Shown here piece after piece: positions 1 through 9,882 of a stretch of DNA of 64,000 nt. The position numbers were made by a program, and so were the translations under genes. Numbering within the stretch: position 1 is the first letter of the stretch; the number at the start of each line of letters is the position of its first letter. The DNA comes from Streptomyces sp. 135. Its GTDB lineage: Bacteria > Actinomycetota > Actinomycetes > Streptomycetales > Streptomycetaceae. The DNA lies in NCBI RefSeq assembly GCF_020026305.1, contig NZ_CP075691.1, positions 3,844,001 to 3,908,000 of the forward strand. Reading direction: 5' to 3'. The notes below the pieces were generated by a model. That model had not been told where the DNA came from. It saw only the letters and a list, made by a program, of their open reading frames with translations, and searched no databases.

Positions 1-2072
1 CGCTCATCGGCGAGGCCAGGCCGACCGTGCGGCGCGACGGCAGGGCCGCCGAGATCTCCACCTCCGAGATCGTCCTCGGCGACCTGGTGGAGCTGGGGCC
101 CGGCGACAAGATCCCGGTCGACGGCGAGGCCGTGGAGACCGACAGCCTGGAGATCGACGAGTCGCTGCTGACCGGTGAGGCCGACCCCGTCGTCAAGAAG
201 CCCGGCGACCGGATGATGTCCGGCTCGTTCGTGGTCGCGGGCGGCGGTTCCTTCACCGCCACCAAGGTCGGCCGCGAGGCGTACGCCGCGCAGCTCGCCG
301 AGGAGGCCTCCCGCTTCACGCTCGTCCACTCCGAGCTGCGCTCCGGCATCTCCACGATCCTCAAATACGTGACGTGGCTGATGGTCCCGACCTCCATCGG
401 CCTGGTGATCTCCCAGCTCGTCGTCAAGGACGACAACTTCAAGGAGTCCATCGCCTACACCGTGGGCGGGATCGTCCCCATGATCCCCGAGGGGCTCGTG
501 CTCCTCACCTCCGTCGCCTTCGCGATCGGCGTCATCCGGCTCGGCCGCCAGCAGTGCCTCGTGCAGGAGCTCCCGGCGATCGAGGGCCTGGCCCGCGTCG
601 ACACGGTCTGCCTGGACAAGACCGGCACCCTCACCGAGGGCGGCATGGACGTCACCGAGCTGCGCACCCTAGACGGCGGCGACGAGTCCTACGTACGCAA
701 GGTCCTCGGCGCCCTCGGCGAGTCCGACCCGCGGCCGAACGCCTCGCTCCAGGCGATCATCGACACCTACCCCGACAGCGAGGAGTGGCGCTGCACCCAG
801 TCGCTGCCCTTCTCCTCCGCCCGCAAGTACAGCGGCGCCTCCTTCAGCGAGGGCGACGGCACCACGTCCGCCTGGCTGCTCGGCGCGCCCGACGTGCTGC
901 TGCCCGACGACGACCCGTCCCTCGCCGAGATCGAGGAGCTCAACCAGCAGGGCCTGCGGGTCCTGCTCCTCGCCCGGGTGGCCGGTGACCTCGACGCCGC
1001 CGACGTGGCCGACGGGGCACGGGCGACCGCCCTGGTCGTCCTGGAGCAGCGGCTGCGCCCCGACGCCGCCGACACCCTGCGCTACTTCGAGGAGCAGGAC
1101 GTCGCCGCCAAGGTCATCTCCGGCGACAACGCGGTCTCGGTGAGCGCGGTCGCGGGCAAGCTCGGGCTGCCGGGTGCCGCGAACACCGTGGACGCGCGGC
1201 GGCTGCCCGCCGAGCGGGAGGAGATGGGACAGGCCCTCGACGACAACTCCGTCTTCGGCCGGGTCACCCCGCAGCAGAAGCGCGACATGGTGGGTGCCCT
1301 CCAGTCACGCGGCCACACGGTCGCGATGACCGGCGACGGCGTGAACGACGTACTGGCCCTGAAGGACGCCGACATCGGGGTCTCGATGGGCTCGGGCTCG
1401 GAGGCCACGCGGGCGGTCGCCCAGATCGTGCTGCTCAACAACAGCTTCGCGACGCTGCCCTCGGTGGTCGCGGAAGGCCGCCGCGTCATCGGCAACATCA
1501 CGCGCGTCGCCACGCTGTTCCTGGTGAAGACCGTCTACTCGGTCATCCTCGCGCTGCTCGTGGTCTGCTCGCAGGTCGAGTACCTCTTCCTGCCCCGGCA
1601 CCTGACGCTGCTCTCCACGCTGACCATCGGCGTCCCGGCCTTCTTCCTGGCGCTCGCCCCCAACAAGGAGCGCGCGCAGCCGCACTTCGTCCGCCGGGTG
1701 ATGCGGTACGCGATCCCGGGCGGCGTCATCGCGGGCGTCGCGACCTTCACGACGTATCTGCTGGCCCGGCACCACTACGAGGGCGCGGGCGCGCGGGAAG
1801 CCGAGACCAGCGCGGCCACCCTGGCGCTGTTCCTGATCGCCATGTGGGTGCTCGCCATCATCGCCCGCCCCTACACGTGGTGGCGGATCGGCCTCATCGG
1901 CGCGATGGGTCTCGGCTTCCTGCTCGTGCTGACCGTGCCCTGGCTCCAGGACTTCTTCCAGCTGAAGCTGGTGGGCACGACGATGCCGTGGGCGGCGGTC
2001 GCGATCGCGGCGGTGGCCTCGCTGGCCATCGAGGTCATCTACCGCTGGGTGGACCGCCGCGTCCCGGCGTAG
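1..2072 (+). CDS. CtpE-like P-type cation-transporting ATPase, 5' end outside window
   Basis: The frame is open from the window edge, so the N-terminal membrane segments are missing; about 690 codons are visible. Counting from the GTG at 27, the actuator motif TGEADP is at about residue 49, the membrane motif PEGL at about 154, the phosphorylation site DKTGTLT at about 197 and the hinge GDGVND at about 436. Further hydrophobic segments follow. The intramembrane PEGL (not CPC or PEAL) and the C-terminal layout resemble mycobacterial CtpE, a calcium-uptake ATPase of the plasma membrane. The exact cation is inferred from family likeness only. The neighbours do not hint at a substrate. Confidence 0.88.
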   Translation, partial: LIGEARPTVRRDGRAAEISTSEIVLGDLVELGPGDKIPVDGEAVETDSLEIDESLLTGEADPVVKKPGDRMMSGSFVVAGGGSFTATKVGREAYAAQLAEEASRFTLVHSELRSGISTILKYVTWLMVPTSIGLVISQLVVKDDNFKESIAYTVGGIVPMIPEGLVLLTSVAFAIGVIRLGRQQCLVQELPAIEGLARVDTVCLDKTGTLTEGGMDVTELRTLDGGDESYVRKVLGALGESDPRPNASLQAIIDTYPDSEEWRCTQSLPFSSARKYSGASFSEGDGTTSAWLLGAPDVLLPDDDPSLAEIEELNQQGLRVLLLARVAGDLDAADVADGARATALVVLEQRLRPDAADTLRYFEEQDVAAKVISGDNAVSVSAVAGKLGLPGAANTVDARRLPAEREEMGQALDDNSVFGRVTPQQKRDMVGALQSRGHTVAMTGDGVNDVLALKDADIGVSMGSGSEATRAVAQIVLLNNSFATLPSVVAEGRRVIGNITRVATLFLVKTVYSVILALLVVCSQVEYLFLPRHLTLLSTLTIGVPAFFLALAPNKERAQPHFVRRVMRYAIPGGVIAGVATFTTYLLARHHYEGAGAREAETSAATLALFLIAMWVLAIIARPYTWWRIGLIGAMGLGFLLVLTVPWLQDFFQLKLVGTTMPWAAVAIAAVASLAIEVIYRWVDRRVPA

Positions 2073-2105
2073 CCCGTACTGCCGTGGCTACTGGACCTTC
2101 CGTGA

Positions 2106-2948
2106 CTACTGGACGTCGATGAAGTCGCTGGTCGCCGTCACGGCCGGGGTGGTGGACGTGCCGGCGAAGGAGTAGCGGAAGTAGCCGTCGGCGGAGGCCG
2201 TGACGGTGGTCTTCAGGGCGCCCTTGGAGCCGGACTTCACCGTCTTGACGGTGGAGTACGTGCTGGCGCCCTTCTTCTTGAACTGGAGCTTCACGGACTG
2301 GCTGGTGTAGCCCGCGTACTTCGCGGTGTCCCAGTTGGCGCGGGTCAGGGCGCCGGTGACCGTGATGGTCCTGCCCTTCTTGACCGGCTCCGGGGAGGCG
2401 TTGGTGGTCAGCTTGGCGGCCCGCTTCACCGAGACGTTGCTCGCGTAGGTGTCCCGGATGACGTAGTCGCCGTCCTTGGCCTGGGCGCCCGCCCAGACCT
2501 TCCACTTGCCGGCGAGGATGTTGCCGTAGATGTTCGTCTTCGGGTCGGCGACGACCTTGATGGTGCAGGTGCCCGTGGTGGCGTTGACGGCCTTGCAGTC
2601 GGCGGCCTCGTCCTCGTCCGGGACCATGGACCCGTCGATCTCGTCCGCGGTGAACTTCGAGCCGTGCCACAGGAGCGCGGCGCCGTCCTTGATGCCGCTC
2701 GGGTCCGTGGCGGTGACGGTGATGGTGACCGTCTTCTTGGCGGAGGTGCCGACCACGATGTCCTTGCCGCCGTTGACGGTGACCTTCGTGATCTTGGTGT
2801 CGCCCACGGTCTCGTCCGCCGGGCCCTTCTGGGAGAAGGTGGTGAGGTTCGGGACCTTCGGGGCGTCGGTGGCCTGGGCGGCCGGAACAGCCAGTGCGGA
2901 CAGGGCCAGGGTGCCGGTCAGTACGGCCACGGTGGCACGGATGCGCAT
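2106..2948 (-). CDS. Secreted protein of unknown function with Ig-like repeats
   Basis: 280 residues. A typical Sec signal peptide ends near AQA at about residue 26. The mature part is rich in Thr, Val and Lys with beta-strand spacing, and looks like two or more Ig-like or Ig-tail domains; no catalytic motif is visible. A TTG twelve bases upstream is in frame, but ATG 2948 is preceded by GGGGAAA at proper spacing and opens directly into the signal peptide. It converges with the ATPase gene, leaving only 33 bases between the stops. Function is not recognised. Confidence 0.75.
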   Translation of the reverse strand: MRIRATVAVLTGTLALSALAVPAAQATDAPKVPNLTTFSQKGPADETVGDTKITKVTVNGGKDIVVGTSAKKTVTITVTATDPSGIKDGAALLWHGSKFTADEIDGSMVPDEDEAADCKAVNATTGTCTIKVVADPKTNIYGNILAGKWKVWAGAQAKDGDYVIRDTYASNVSVKRAAKLTTNASPEPVKKGRTITVTGALTRANWDTAKYAGYTSQSVKLQFKKKGASTYSTVKTVKSGSKGALKTTVTASADGYFRYSFAGTSTTPAVTATSDFIDVQ

Positions 2949-3166
2949 GTGTTTCCCCAAGTGGAGAAGGGGGCCTCACGGTGCGTTCGCCGTCACGCGA
3001 GGCCCAAGTGATCTAGGAGTCTGTTGACTCGCAAGATCAGACCCGCGACAGGGGCGAACGGTTGTACGACGGATGAAGATTCTACGACCAGACCGCGGAG
3101 TGTCACGTTCCGCCCCGTTCTGCCCCGGCCGCAGGGGCGGAACACGGCACTCCGCGCGTCGGTGCG

Positions 3167-6100
3167 TCAGTCGAACCAGCGGTCCCGCGCCAACTCCGCC
3201 GTCCGCGAGGGGTCTTCGAGCAGCGCCGCCACCTCGAAGCGCCGGGGCCACTGCCCCGCCGCCCAGGCGAGCCCGGCCGCCACCCCCTCCAGGGTCGCCG
3301 CGTGCACGGCGCCGTCCGGGGTGCGCCGCCAGTCCAGCTCCACGCCGCCCGCGACCAGTTCGTCATGCTCGACGTACGTCCGCGGGGTCGCCGCCCCCAG
3401 CAGGATCCGCACCGGTTCCGGCACCGCCCGCTCGACGCCCTGCCCCGCGGGCTCGACGGCCGCCGTCTCGCTGAGCCTGCGCACCTGGAACAGCTCCGCG
3501 AGATCCCCGGCCTTGCGCGGGTCGACGGGCAGCAGCGCCACGCCGCCCGCCAGCGGCAGCAGATCGGGGGCGTCGGCGACCACCGCGTCCGCCGCGTCGA
3601 CCACCACGACCTCACCGTCCACCACCGCGCGCACCTCGTCCGGGAGCGTCACCTGCTCCGGGTCGAGGTCGGCCAGCGCGCCGTACAGCGCGTGCAGCTG
3701 CGCGGCGGAGACGGTCCGCTCCGGATCCGCGAGCCGGTCGAGCAGCTCGGCGGCGCCGCCCGGCTCGGCGAGCAGCGCGGCCACGGAGGTGCGTACGCCA
3801 AGGGCCCGCAGCACCTGCTCGTCGCCGAACCCGGAGGCGTCCGCAGCGTCATACAGCCCCACCAGGAGCGGATCGCCGCCCTCCGCGCGCAGCCCGGCCG
3901 GGCGGCGGCCGCCGAGGACGGGATGGCCGCGCAGCCACCAGGCCGTGTACGAACGGACGGTCTGTGTCGTGCCGTCCGGCAGCAGCACGCGCAGAGGCTG
4001 GGTCAGCGCGTCACGCAGCGGCGGGCGCGAGAGCATGGCGAGCGCCTGCGGCCAGCGGTCGTCGTCGACCAGGTCCAGGTCCCGCACGGCGACGATCTCG
4101 GTGGCCACCGGCGGCACCGGCGTGTCCGGCAGCCGGTCCAGCAGGTCCTCGCACCACACGTCCACGGCGTCCAGGAGGCCGGCGTCGTCCGGTTCGGCGA
4201 AGTCGCCCTCGCGGGGCTCCAGCTCGTCGGGGTCGAGGACGACATCGGTGGCCCGCACCAGCGCGAAGGTGGCGAGCACCCCGCAGGCGGCCAGCGGCTG
4301 CTCGCCCCAGCGGTCCGCCAACTCCTGGTCCACGAGCGCCAGTTCGTCGTCCCGCATGACCTCGGCGAAGGCGCTGCCGGGCAGGACGAGTTCACCGGCG
4401 GGCGCGAGTTCGCCGTCCTCGTCGGGCAGGGCGAGCGCGCCGAGCCACGGCTCGTCGCCCGGCGAGAGGTTCGCGTCCCGCGCCAGCGCCAGGACGACGT
4501 CCGCGAGCTCCTCGGCGTCCAGGGCGTCCTCGTCCCAGGTGTCGTCGTCGAGGGAGGCGGCGACCGCCGCGCGCACCTGCGGCGTGGTCAGGACGGCGCG
4601 GGGCGTGGCGGGCAGCGCGCCCAGCTTTTCCAGCAGCGGGTGGGCGGCGTCGGGGTGGGCGACCTTCAGGCCGAGCCGGGCCAGGGAGGCGGGGTCGCGC
4701 TCATCGCCGGACGCGGGCAGCAGCACCTGGCGCGGCCCGATCGTCGTCCGCCCTCCCCCAGAGCCGAAAGCCTGGGAGGTGCCCCCGGCCAACGGCACCG
4801 GAAGCCCCGAGAGCCGCTCCGGGTCGAGACCGGCGAGGGTGTCGTACAGCCGCCACCACCAGCCCGGTTCACGCTCCAGACCCGCGAGGCGGTCGATCGC
4901 CTCCGTCAGCGGGACGCGGGCGACACCCAGGGTGCGCAGCTCGGCCCGGCGCTCAAGGCCCGCGGGCAGCAGGCTCGGCAGCACCTCGGCGAGCACGCGC
5001 ACGGTGTCGGCGCCCGCGCCCTCCACGACCTCCGCGTCCCGGGGCCGCAGGGCCTCGGGCAGCTCGTCCTCGTCCTCCTCGCGGCGGGGCAGGGCGGGCG
5101 GCAGGAAGGCGGCGCGCGGCAGCCGCTCCAGGACGGCCTGGCGCAGCGCGCCGTCGAGCTCGCTGCGGCCCAGCGGTCCTGGCACGAGCCCGATGATCCC
5201 CTCGGTCACCGGCCGCCAGGCGGTGAGGAGTTCGACGTACGCGTCCGCCGCCCGCTGCACGAGGAAGTCGGTCAGCGGCCCGGGCGCCGCGTGGCGCCGG
5301 GCGGTGTCCAGCGGGAGGGAGGCGATGAGCAGCGCCGGTACGCCAAGCGGCTCGTCGCTCGGGGTCGGGGCGTGCAGGACGGGGGCGGTGCGGGGACGCT
5401 GCGGGGCGCCGTCGGCGTCGGCGGGCACGGCCCAGGTGACCGACCAGTGCGGGCGCAGCCGCTCCTCGACGGGCCGGTCCTTCAGCAGCGCGGCGTCGAG
5501 CGGGCCCTGGCGGACGACGGTGCGCCAGCGGGTCGTGCCGTCACGGCTGTCCTCGACGACGGTGTACGGGTCCTCGGTGCGGCGGCGCAGGGTGCGCACA
5601 CCGCCGTCCGGCGTCTCGACACAGACCTCGTCCAGGCCGGGCAGGGCGAGCAGCAGCGCGTCGTCGATCCCGTCGAGCAGCCGGGTGACGAGGTCCTCCG
5701 CGGCGGCGTCGCGCAGCGGCAGGATGACGACGGTGTCGTACCCCTCCGGGGCGATGCCCTCCGCGGCCAGCGGCAGCCGCAGCAGCGGGACGTGGCCGTC
5801 CCTGCGCCGGATCTCGTCGCCGAGGCCGGGGCTGAAGCGGGCGGTCTCCGCGGCCAGTTCCCGCGCCTCCGACAGGGACCAGCGGACGCCGCCGGTACGG
5901 CCCACGACGGCGGGCTCGTCACTGACGGCGAGCACGGCGGCGAAGCCCACGCCGAACCGGCCGACGCTCTGTCCCCGCTGGGCCAGGGTCTCCTCCCGCT
6001 TCGCGGAGGCGCGCAGGGTGGACAGGGACTCCACCCCGGCGGCGTCGAGCGGCGCGCCGCGGTTCGCGGCGGCGAGGACGCCGTCGCGCAGCGTCAGGGC

Positions 6101-6325
6101 CAGGCGCCCGGGGACGCCCGCGCGGGCGGCGGCGTCGGAGGCGTTCTGGGCGAGCTCGACGACCAGGCGGTCGCGGTAGCCGCCGAGGGCGAGGTCCTCC
6201 TCGGCGTTGGCGTCCTCGCGGAAACGGGCCGGGGCCGCCGCCCACGCGTCGAGGACTCCGCGGCGGAGGCGGGCGGTGCCGAAGGGGTCCGTACCTTCGG
6301 CCGCCGGCCGCACGGTCTTGCTCAC
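3167..6325 (-). CDS. Sacsin/Hsp90-like GHKL ATP-binding protein
   Basis: 1052 residues. The N-terminal third carries a GHKL ATPase fold: an N-box around ELAQNASDAA, a second motif with ANRGAPLD, and a glycine-rich lid around VGRFGVGFAAVLAVSD. This is the arrangement of Hsp90 and the N-terminal domain of sacsin. The rest is acidic and leucine-rich with no recognised domain. GTG 6325 is chosen because AAGGAGAG lies six bases upstream; an ATG 63 bases further up has no such site. Proteins of this size and shape are common in actinomycetes, usually annotated only as ATP-binding. Client and role are unknown. Confidence 0.82.
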   Translation of the reverse strand: MSKTVRPAAEGTDPFGTARLRRGVLDAWAAAPARFREDANAEEDLALGGYRDRLVVELAQNASDAAARAGVPGRLALTLRDGVLAAANRGAPLDAAGVESLSTLRASAKREETLAQRGQSVGRFGVGFAAVLAVSDEPAVVGRTGGVRWSLSEARELAAETARFSPGLGDEIRRRDGHVPLLRLPLAAEGIAPEGYDTVVILPLRDAAAEDLVTRLLDGIDDALLLALPGLDEVCVETPDGGVRTLRRRTEDPYTVVEDSRDGTTRWRTVVRQGPLDAALLKDRPVEERLRPHWSVTWAVPADADGAPQRPRTAPVLHAPTPSDEPLGVPALLIASLPLDTARRHAAPGPLTDFLVQRAADAYVELLTAWRPVTEGIIGLVPGPLGRSELDGALRQAVLERLPRAAFLPPALPRREEDEDELPEALRPRDAEVVEGAGADTVRVLAEVLPSLLPAGLERRAELRTLGVARVPLTEAIDRLAGLEREPGWWWRLYDTLAGLDPERLSGLPVPLAGGTSQAFGSGGGRTTIGPRQVLLPASGDERDPASLARLGLKVAHPDAAHPLLEKLGALPATPRAVLTTPQVRAAVAASLDDDTWDEDALDAEELADVVLALARDANLSPGDEPWLGALALPDEDGELAPAGELVLPGSAFAEVMRDDELALVDQELADRWGEQPLAACGVLATFALVRATDVVLDPDELEPREGDFAEPDDAGLLDAVDVWCEDLLDRLPDTPVPPVATEIVAVRDLDLVDDDRWPQALAMLSRPPLRDALTQPLRVLLPDGTTQTVRSYTAWWLRGHPVLGGRRPAGLRAEGGDPLLVGLYDAADASGFGDEQVLRALGVRTSVAALLAEPGGAAELLDRLADPERTVSAAQLHALYGALADLDPEQVTLPDEVRAVVDGEVVVVDAADAVVADAPDLLPLAGGVALLPVDPRKAGDLAELFQVRRLSETAAVEPAGQGVERAVPEPVRILLGAATPRTYVEHDELVAGGVELDWRRTPDGAVHAATLEGVAAGLAWAAGQWPRRFEVAALLEDPSRTAELARDRWFD

Positions 6326-6625
6326 GGTCGTCTCTCCTTGGCGGTCGCACTGCGCTGGACGGGTGGCGCCGGGCATGCCCCGGCTCACCTTCCACTGTCG
6401 GCCGGGGTTGCCGTGGGGGCGAACGGTACCGCGTCCTGGTGGGGGGCCTGGGGGGGTGCGGGCCGGGCTCCGTGGGGCGGGGGGTACGGCTCTGTCTCGG
6501 GTGCGGGTGCCTCGGGGTTGCTCGCGCAGTTCCCCGCGCCCCTGAGGGGGGTGGGGCTCCGCCGCGCCGACCCGCGCCGGCGCTGCACCGCCCCCGGCCG
6601 GTCCGAGGCGCCCCGCCAGAACCCG
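6326..6625. other. 300-base intergenic stretch
   Basis: The stretch separates the start of the GHKL gene from the end of the DUF3027 gene, both on the minus strand. It holds one copy of the dispersed palindromic element (6524-6549) and GC-rich filler. No coding frame in it looks real. Confidence 0.5.
6524..6549. repeat. Dispersed GC-rich palindromic element, single copy
   Basis: The core GCGCAGTTCCCCGCGCCCCT is followed by GAGGGG, giving a short self-complementary end. The same core recurs near 24.4, 27.4 and 52.3 kb. It lies downstream of the DUF3027 gene and may help terminate it. Confidence 0.7.
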
Positions 6626-7564
6626 CTAGCTGTGGCCCAGGTCCTCGCTCGGCCCCTCCAGCGTCACCGAGCCGGAGTCCGCCGAGGGCCGCAGCGGCAG
6701 TACGTCCACCCGCGTCTCGTCCAGGACCGGCGGCGCCGGCCGGGGCGGCTTCGGCATGACGGCGGCCTCCGAGTGGCCCCCGCAGCCGTACGACAGGGAG
6801 ACGACATGGCCATCCGCGGGGCCGAACTCGTTGGCGCAGATGCCGAAGGCCTGGCCCAGCGAGCCGCCGATGGCCACCAGGAAGCCGCAGCTGACGCAGG
6901 CCGCGGGTGCCGCTTGGGCCATCGGGGTCTTCGCGCCGTGCGTCTCCTCCCAGCGGTCGGCGGCGACATGCAGCCCGTACCGCGAGAGGACCCGCGCGCG
7001 GCGCATGCCCAGCTCGTCGGCGACGGCCGCGATGGAGCCCCGCGCCGGCGCCATCGGCAGCTCGGCGGGCGACCCGGCCGTGACCTCGGCGTCCTCGGCC
7101 TCGACGAGCTCCGCCATCTGCTCCGAGACGATGGAGTTCGGCGGCGGCTCCTCCTCACCCGTGAAGCCGGGCTCCAGGCGCAGGTCCTCGGCGTCGGTCG
7201 GCAGCAGGTCGCCGGGGCCCATGTCGCCCGGGCGCAGCCGCTCGCTCCACGGCACCCACTCGGGGGCGAGGAGGGCGTCGGGGCCCGGCAGCAGCACCGT
7301 CTCGTCGAGCGTGACGACCTTCGCCCGCGAGGCACGGGCCACCGTCACCGCCCAGCGCCAGCCGCGGTAGCCGAACTCCTTGCACTCGAAGAGGTGCGTG
7401 ACGACGCGGTCGCCCTCGACGACGACCTCGACATGCTCACCGACCACACCGGGCGCGGCGGCCTCCTCGGCCGCGGCGCGCGCCAGGCCGACCGCCTCGG
7501 CGCACAGGCGGTCGGGGGTACGCGGGGTGCGCGGGGTACGGCTTCGCGTTGTCGCTGCGCTCAC
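6626..7564 (-). CDS. DUF3027 family protein
   Basis: 312 residues. The conserved stretch HLFECKEFGYRGWRWAVTVA and the following WVPWSERLRPGD block are typical of DUF3027, an actinobacterial family of unknown function. The C-terminal half contains a cysteine-bearing segment (CVSCGFLVAIGGSLGQAFG) and acidic linkers. No signal peptide or membrane segment is seen. GTG 7564 is preceded by GGAGAG about 11 bases upstream; an in-frame start 30 bases further up would add an Arg-rich tail and seems less likely. It is divergent from the MFS gene at 7897. Confidence 0.83.
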   Translation of the reverse strand: MSAATTRSRTPRTPRTPDRLCAEAVGLARAAAEEAAAPGVVGEHVEVVVEGDRVVTHLFECKEFGYRGWRWAVTVARASRAKVVTLDETVLLPGPDALLAPEWVPWSERLRPGDMGPGDLLPTDAEDLRLEPGFTGEEEPPPNSIVSEQMAELVEAEDAEVTAGSPAELPMAPARGSIAAVADELGMRRARVLSRYGLHVAADRWEETHGAKTPMAQAAPAACVSCGFLVAIGGSLGQAFGICANEFGPADGHVVSLSYGCGGHSEAAVMPKPPRPAPPVLDETRVDVLPLRPSADSGSVTLEGPSEDLGHS

Positions 7565-7896
7565 AGGTATCGCTTCTCTCCTACGCCGTCTCACGAGTGC
7601 GCCACCTTTACGCGGGGGGCGGACGGAGCGGACCTGGGGGCCGCGTCAACGTCCGCGCCCGACGTCCTCGGGCGCACCTACGTCACCCATTCTGCGGGAT
7701 GACCGAGAGGCGCGCGGCCAAGAACAACCGCCGCAGGCGCGCTACGCACGCTACCTTCTCCCGGCCCCTGGGCCTACACCGACGTACGCGCCGCCCCGCC
7801 GGGCCCCTCTTCGCGCGGCCGCCCGCGAGGACACCGCGGCACGGCTCACAGCGGGTATCCGTACTAGTAGGGCCCCCAAGGGGGCACTATGACGGG
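7565..7896. other. 332-base divergent intergenic region
   Basis: The region lies between the starts of the DUF3027 gene (minus) and the MFS gene (plus), so both promoters should be here. A perfect short hairpin, GCCCCC-AA-GGGGGC, sits at 7872-7885, just before the MFS start. The frame from ATG 7699 stays open into the MFS gene, but its Arg/Pro-rich translation does not look like a real extension. Confidence 0.45.
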
Positions 7897-9309
7897 GTGG
7901 CCCGCACCAGGTCGACGTCCGTGGAAACCGTCTCGCCGGGACCGGCGCGACGGGCCGCGCGTGCGCTGGGGCGGGCGCTGCACCTGCCTTTCACCGGCAC
8001 GGCCCGCGGCATCCGAAAAGCGACCCATGCCCACGGCGCGGGCGAGTCGGGCCTCGGGAAGCTGATCGAGCTGCACGCGGTGAACGGCGCGGGCGACGTC
8101 ATGGTCACCGTCGCGCTCGCCTCCACCGTCTTCTTCTCCGTGCCGACGGACGAGGCGCGCGGCCGCGTCGCGCTCTACCTCGCCATCACGATGGCGCCCT
8201 TCACACTGCTCGCCCCCGTCATCGGCCCGCTCCTGGACCGCGTCCCGCACGGCCGCCGCGCCGCGATGGCGGGCGCGATGCTGGCCCGCGCCCTGCTCGC
8301 GCTGGTGCTCTCGGGCGCCGTCGCCACCGGCAGCGTGGAGCTGTATCCGGCGGCGCTCGGCGTCCTGGTGGCCTCGAAGGCGTACGGCGTGGTGCGAAGC
8401 GCTGTCGTACCGCGTCTGCTGCCACCCGGGTTCTCCCTGGTGAAGGCGAACTCCCGGGTGACCCTCGGCGGTCTCCTCGCGACGGCCGTGGCGGCGCCGG
8501 CCGGCGCCGGGCTCCAGGCCCTCGGCCCGCGCTGGCCGCTGTACGGCGCGTTCGTGATCTTCGTATCGGGGATGTTCCTGTCGTTCTCGCTGCCCCGCAA
8601 GGTCGACTCGGCCAAGGGGGAGAGCAAGGCGCTGCTCGCCGCCGACGAGGAGCACCTGCATCTGCACGCCCGCTCCGAGGCCGCCGCCGACACCACCCGC
8701 AAGGGGCTCCTCGGGCTGCGTACGGTCGGCCCGGCCGTCACCCACGCCCTGGCCGTGAACGCCGCGCTGCGCTGTCTGTCGGGCTTCCTCATCTTCTTCC
8801 TGGCGTTCCTGCTGCGCGAGCATCCGCTGGGCGGGCAGAGCGCCGCCGTCTCGCTCGGGATAGTGGGCGTGTCGGCGGGCGCGGGCAACGCGCTCGGCAC
8901 GGCCGTGGGCGCCTGGCTGAAGTCACGGGCCCCCGAATTGATCATCGTGACCGTCGTCGCGGTGGTGCTGGGCGTGGCGATCACCTCCGCGGTGTTCTTC
9001 AGCCCGGTGGCGGTCGCCTGTCTCGGCGCGTGCGCGGGCTTCGCGCAGGCCCTCTCCAAGCTGTCGCTGGACGCGCTGATCCAGCGGGACGTCCCGGAGC
9101 AGGTCCGCACCTCCGCCTTCGCCCGCTCCGAGACGCTGCTCCAGGTCGCCTGGGTGATCGGCGGCGGCGTCGGCATCGCCCTGCCGCTCAACGGCTCGCT
9201 CGGCCTGACGGTGGCCGCGGGGATCGTGGCGCTCGGCTGGCTCTCGACCGTGCGGGGACTCCTCGCGACGGCCCGTCGCGGCGGGCCCCGCGGCGCCCGG
9301 GTCGTGTGA
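7897..9309 (+). CDS. Major facilitator superfamily transporter
   Basis: About 470 residues, with some dozen hydrophobic segments beginning near residue 60. The basic loop after the second segment (LLDRVPHGRRAAMAGAMLAR) is the usual MFS loop 2-3 signature, and a hydrophilic central loop rich in Glu, His and Arg divides two six-helix halves. The substrate cannot be read from sequence. The frame is open far upstream; GTG 7897 is preferred because the preceding residues are low-complexity, but its ribosome site (AAGGGGG) is about 12 bases away. A start further in is possible. Confidence 0.75.
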   Translation: MARTRSTSVETVSPGPARRAARALGRALHLPFTGTARGIRKATHAHGAGESGLGKLIELHAVNGAGDVMVTVALASTVFFSVPTDEARGRVALYLAITMAPFTLLAPVIGPLLDRVPHGRRAAMAGAMLARALLALVLSGAVATGSVELYPAALGVLVASKAYGVVRSAVVPRLLPPGFSLVKANSRVTLGGLLATAVAAPAGAGLQALGPRWPLYGAFVIFVSGMFLSFSLPRKVDSAKGESKALLAADEEHLHLHARSEAAADTTRKGLLGLRTVGPAVTHALAVNAALRCLSGFLIFFLAFLLREHPLGGQSAAVSLGIVGVSAGAGNALGTAVGAWLKSRAPELIIVTVVAVVLGVAITSAVFFSPVAVACLGACAGFAQALSKLSLDALIQRDVPEQVRTSAFARSETLLQVAWVIGGGVGIALPLNGSLGLTVAAGIVALGWLSTVRGLLATARRGGPRGARVV

Positions 9310-9373
9310 GGGCGCGGGCGGGTGCGCGCCGCGCCCACGACCCCCGCGTAACAGCACCCCCCGGCGTGCCCGA

Positions 9374-9379
9374 TAGCCT
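9374..9379 (+). promoter_or_regulatory. Leaderless-type -10 box for the DUF2771 gene
   Basis: TAGCCT lies exactly six bases before ATG 9386, and no Shine-Dalgarno sequence is present. Transcription would then start at or next to the A of the ATG. Confidence 0.5.
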
Positions 9380-9385
9380 TCGCCC

Positions 9386-9871
9386 ATGACCTCCCAGCGT
9401 TCCTCGGCGCGTCGGCGCCGCTCCGTCGCCGCCCTTGGCGCCGTCTCCGCCGGACTCCTCGTCCTCTCGGCCTGTGACAAGCCGACGCCGCTGGCCACCG
9501 TGACGGTCGGCAGCGACTCGGTGCACACGGAAGCCTCCTGCTACAACGACGGCAAGGAGCTCAAGCAGTCGCAGCTGAAGTCCTGCCTCCAGGACAAGGA
9601 CGTGAAGACCGTCAAGGTCGACCCCGACGAGAAAGTCCGCTTCGGCGTCGACCCGGAGGTCGCCGAGAAGGGCTGGACCCTCCTCATGAACGGCCAGCCG
9701 CTGACCGAGGCCAGCAAGAAGACGTACGTGGTCATCCCCGGCAGCGTCTTCTTCAACCAGCAGTACGGCGGCGGCGGCGACAAGTCGACCGTCAGCCTCC
9801 TCGAAGGCGGCAAGGGCGGTACGCAGAAGGCCACGGGCCTGTGGTCGTTCAAGTTCAAGAAGGACTCCTGA
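9386..9871 (+). CDS. DUF2771-family lipoprotein
   Basis: 161 residues. An Arg-rich n-region and hydrophobic core run into a lipobox ending LSAC at about residue 29, so the product should be a lipoprotein anchored outside the membrane. The mature domain is small, with two further cysteines (SCYND, SCLQD) that may pair. This matches DUF2771, an actinobacterial family of unknown function usually found beside mqnB. The next gene starts 11 bases after the stop. Confidence 0.82.
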   Translation: MTSQRSSARRRRSVAALGAVSAGLLVLSACDKPTPLATVTVGSDSVHTEASCYNDGKELKQSQLKSCLQDKDVKTVKVDPDEKVRFGVDPEVAEKGWTLLMNGQPLTEASKKTYVVIPGSVFFNQQYGGGGDKSTVSLLEGGKGGTQKATGLWSFKFKKDS

Positions 9872-9882
9872 CCTCCGGTCCG

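Noticed and set aside
3024..6179. Long plus-strand open frames opposite the GHKL gene
   Set aside because: These are Ser/Arg/Gly-rich antisense readings expected at this GC content. The minus-strand frame has the GHKL motifs and a good ribosome site.
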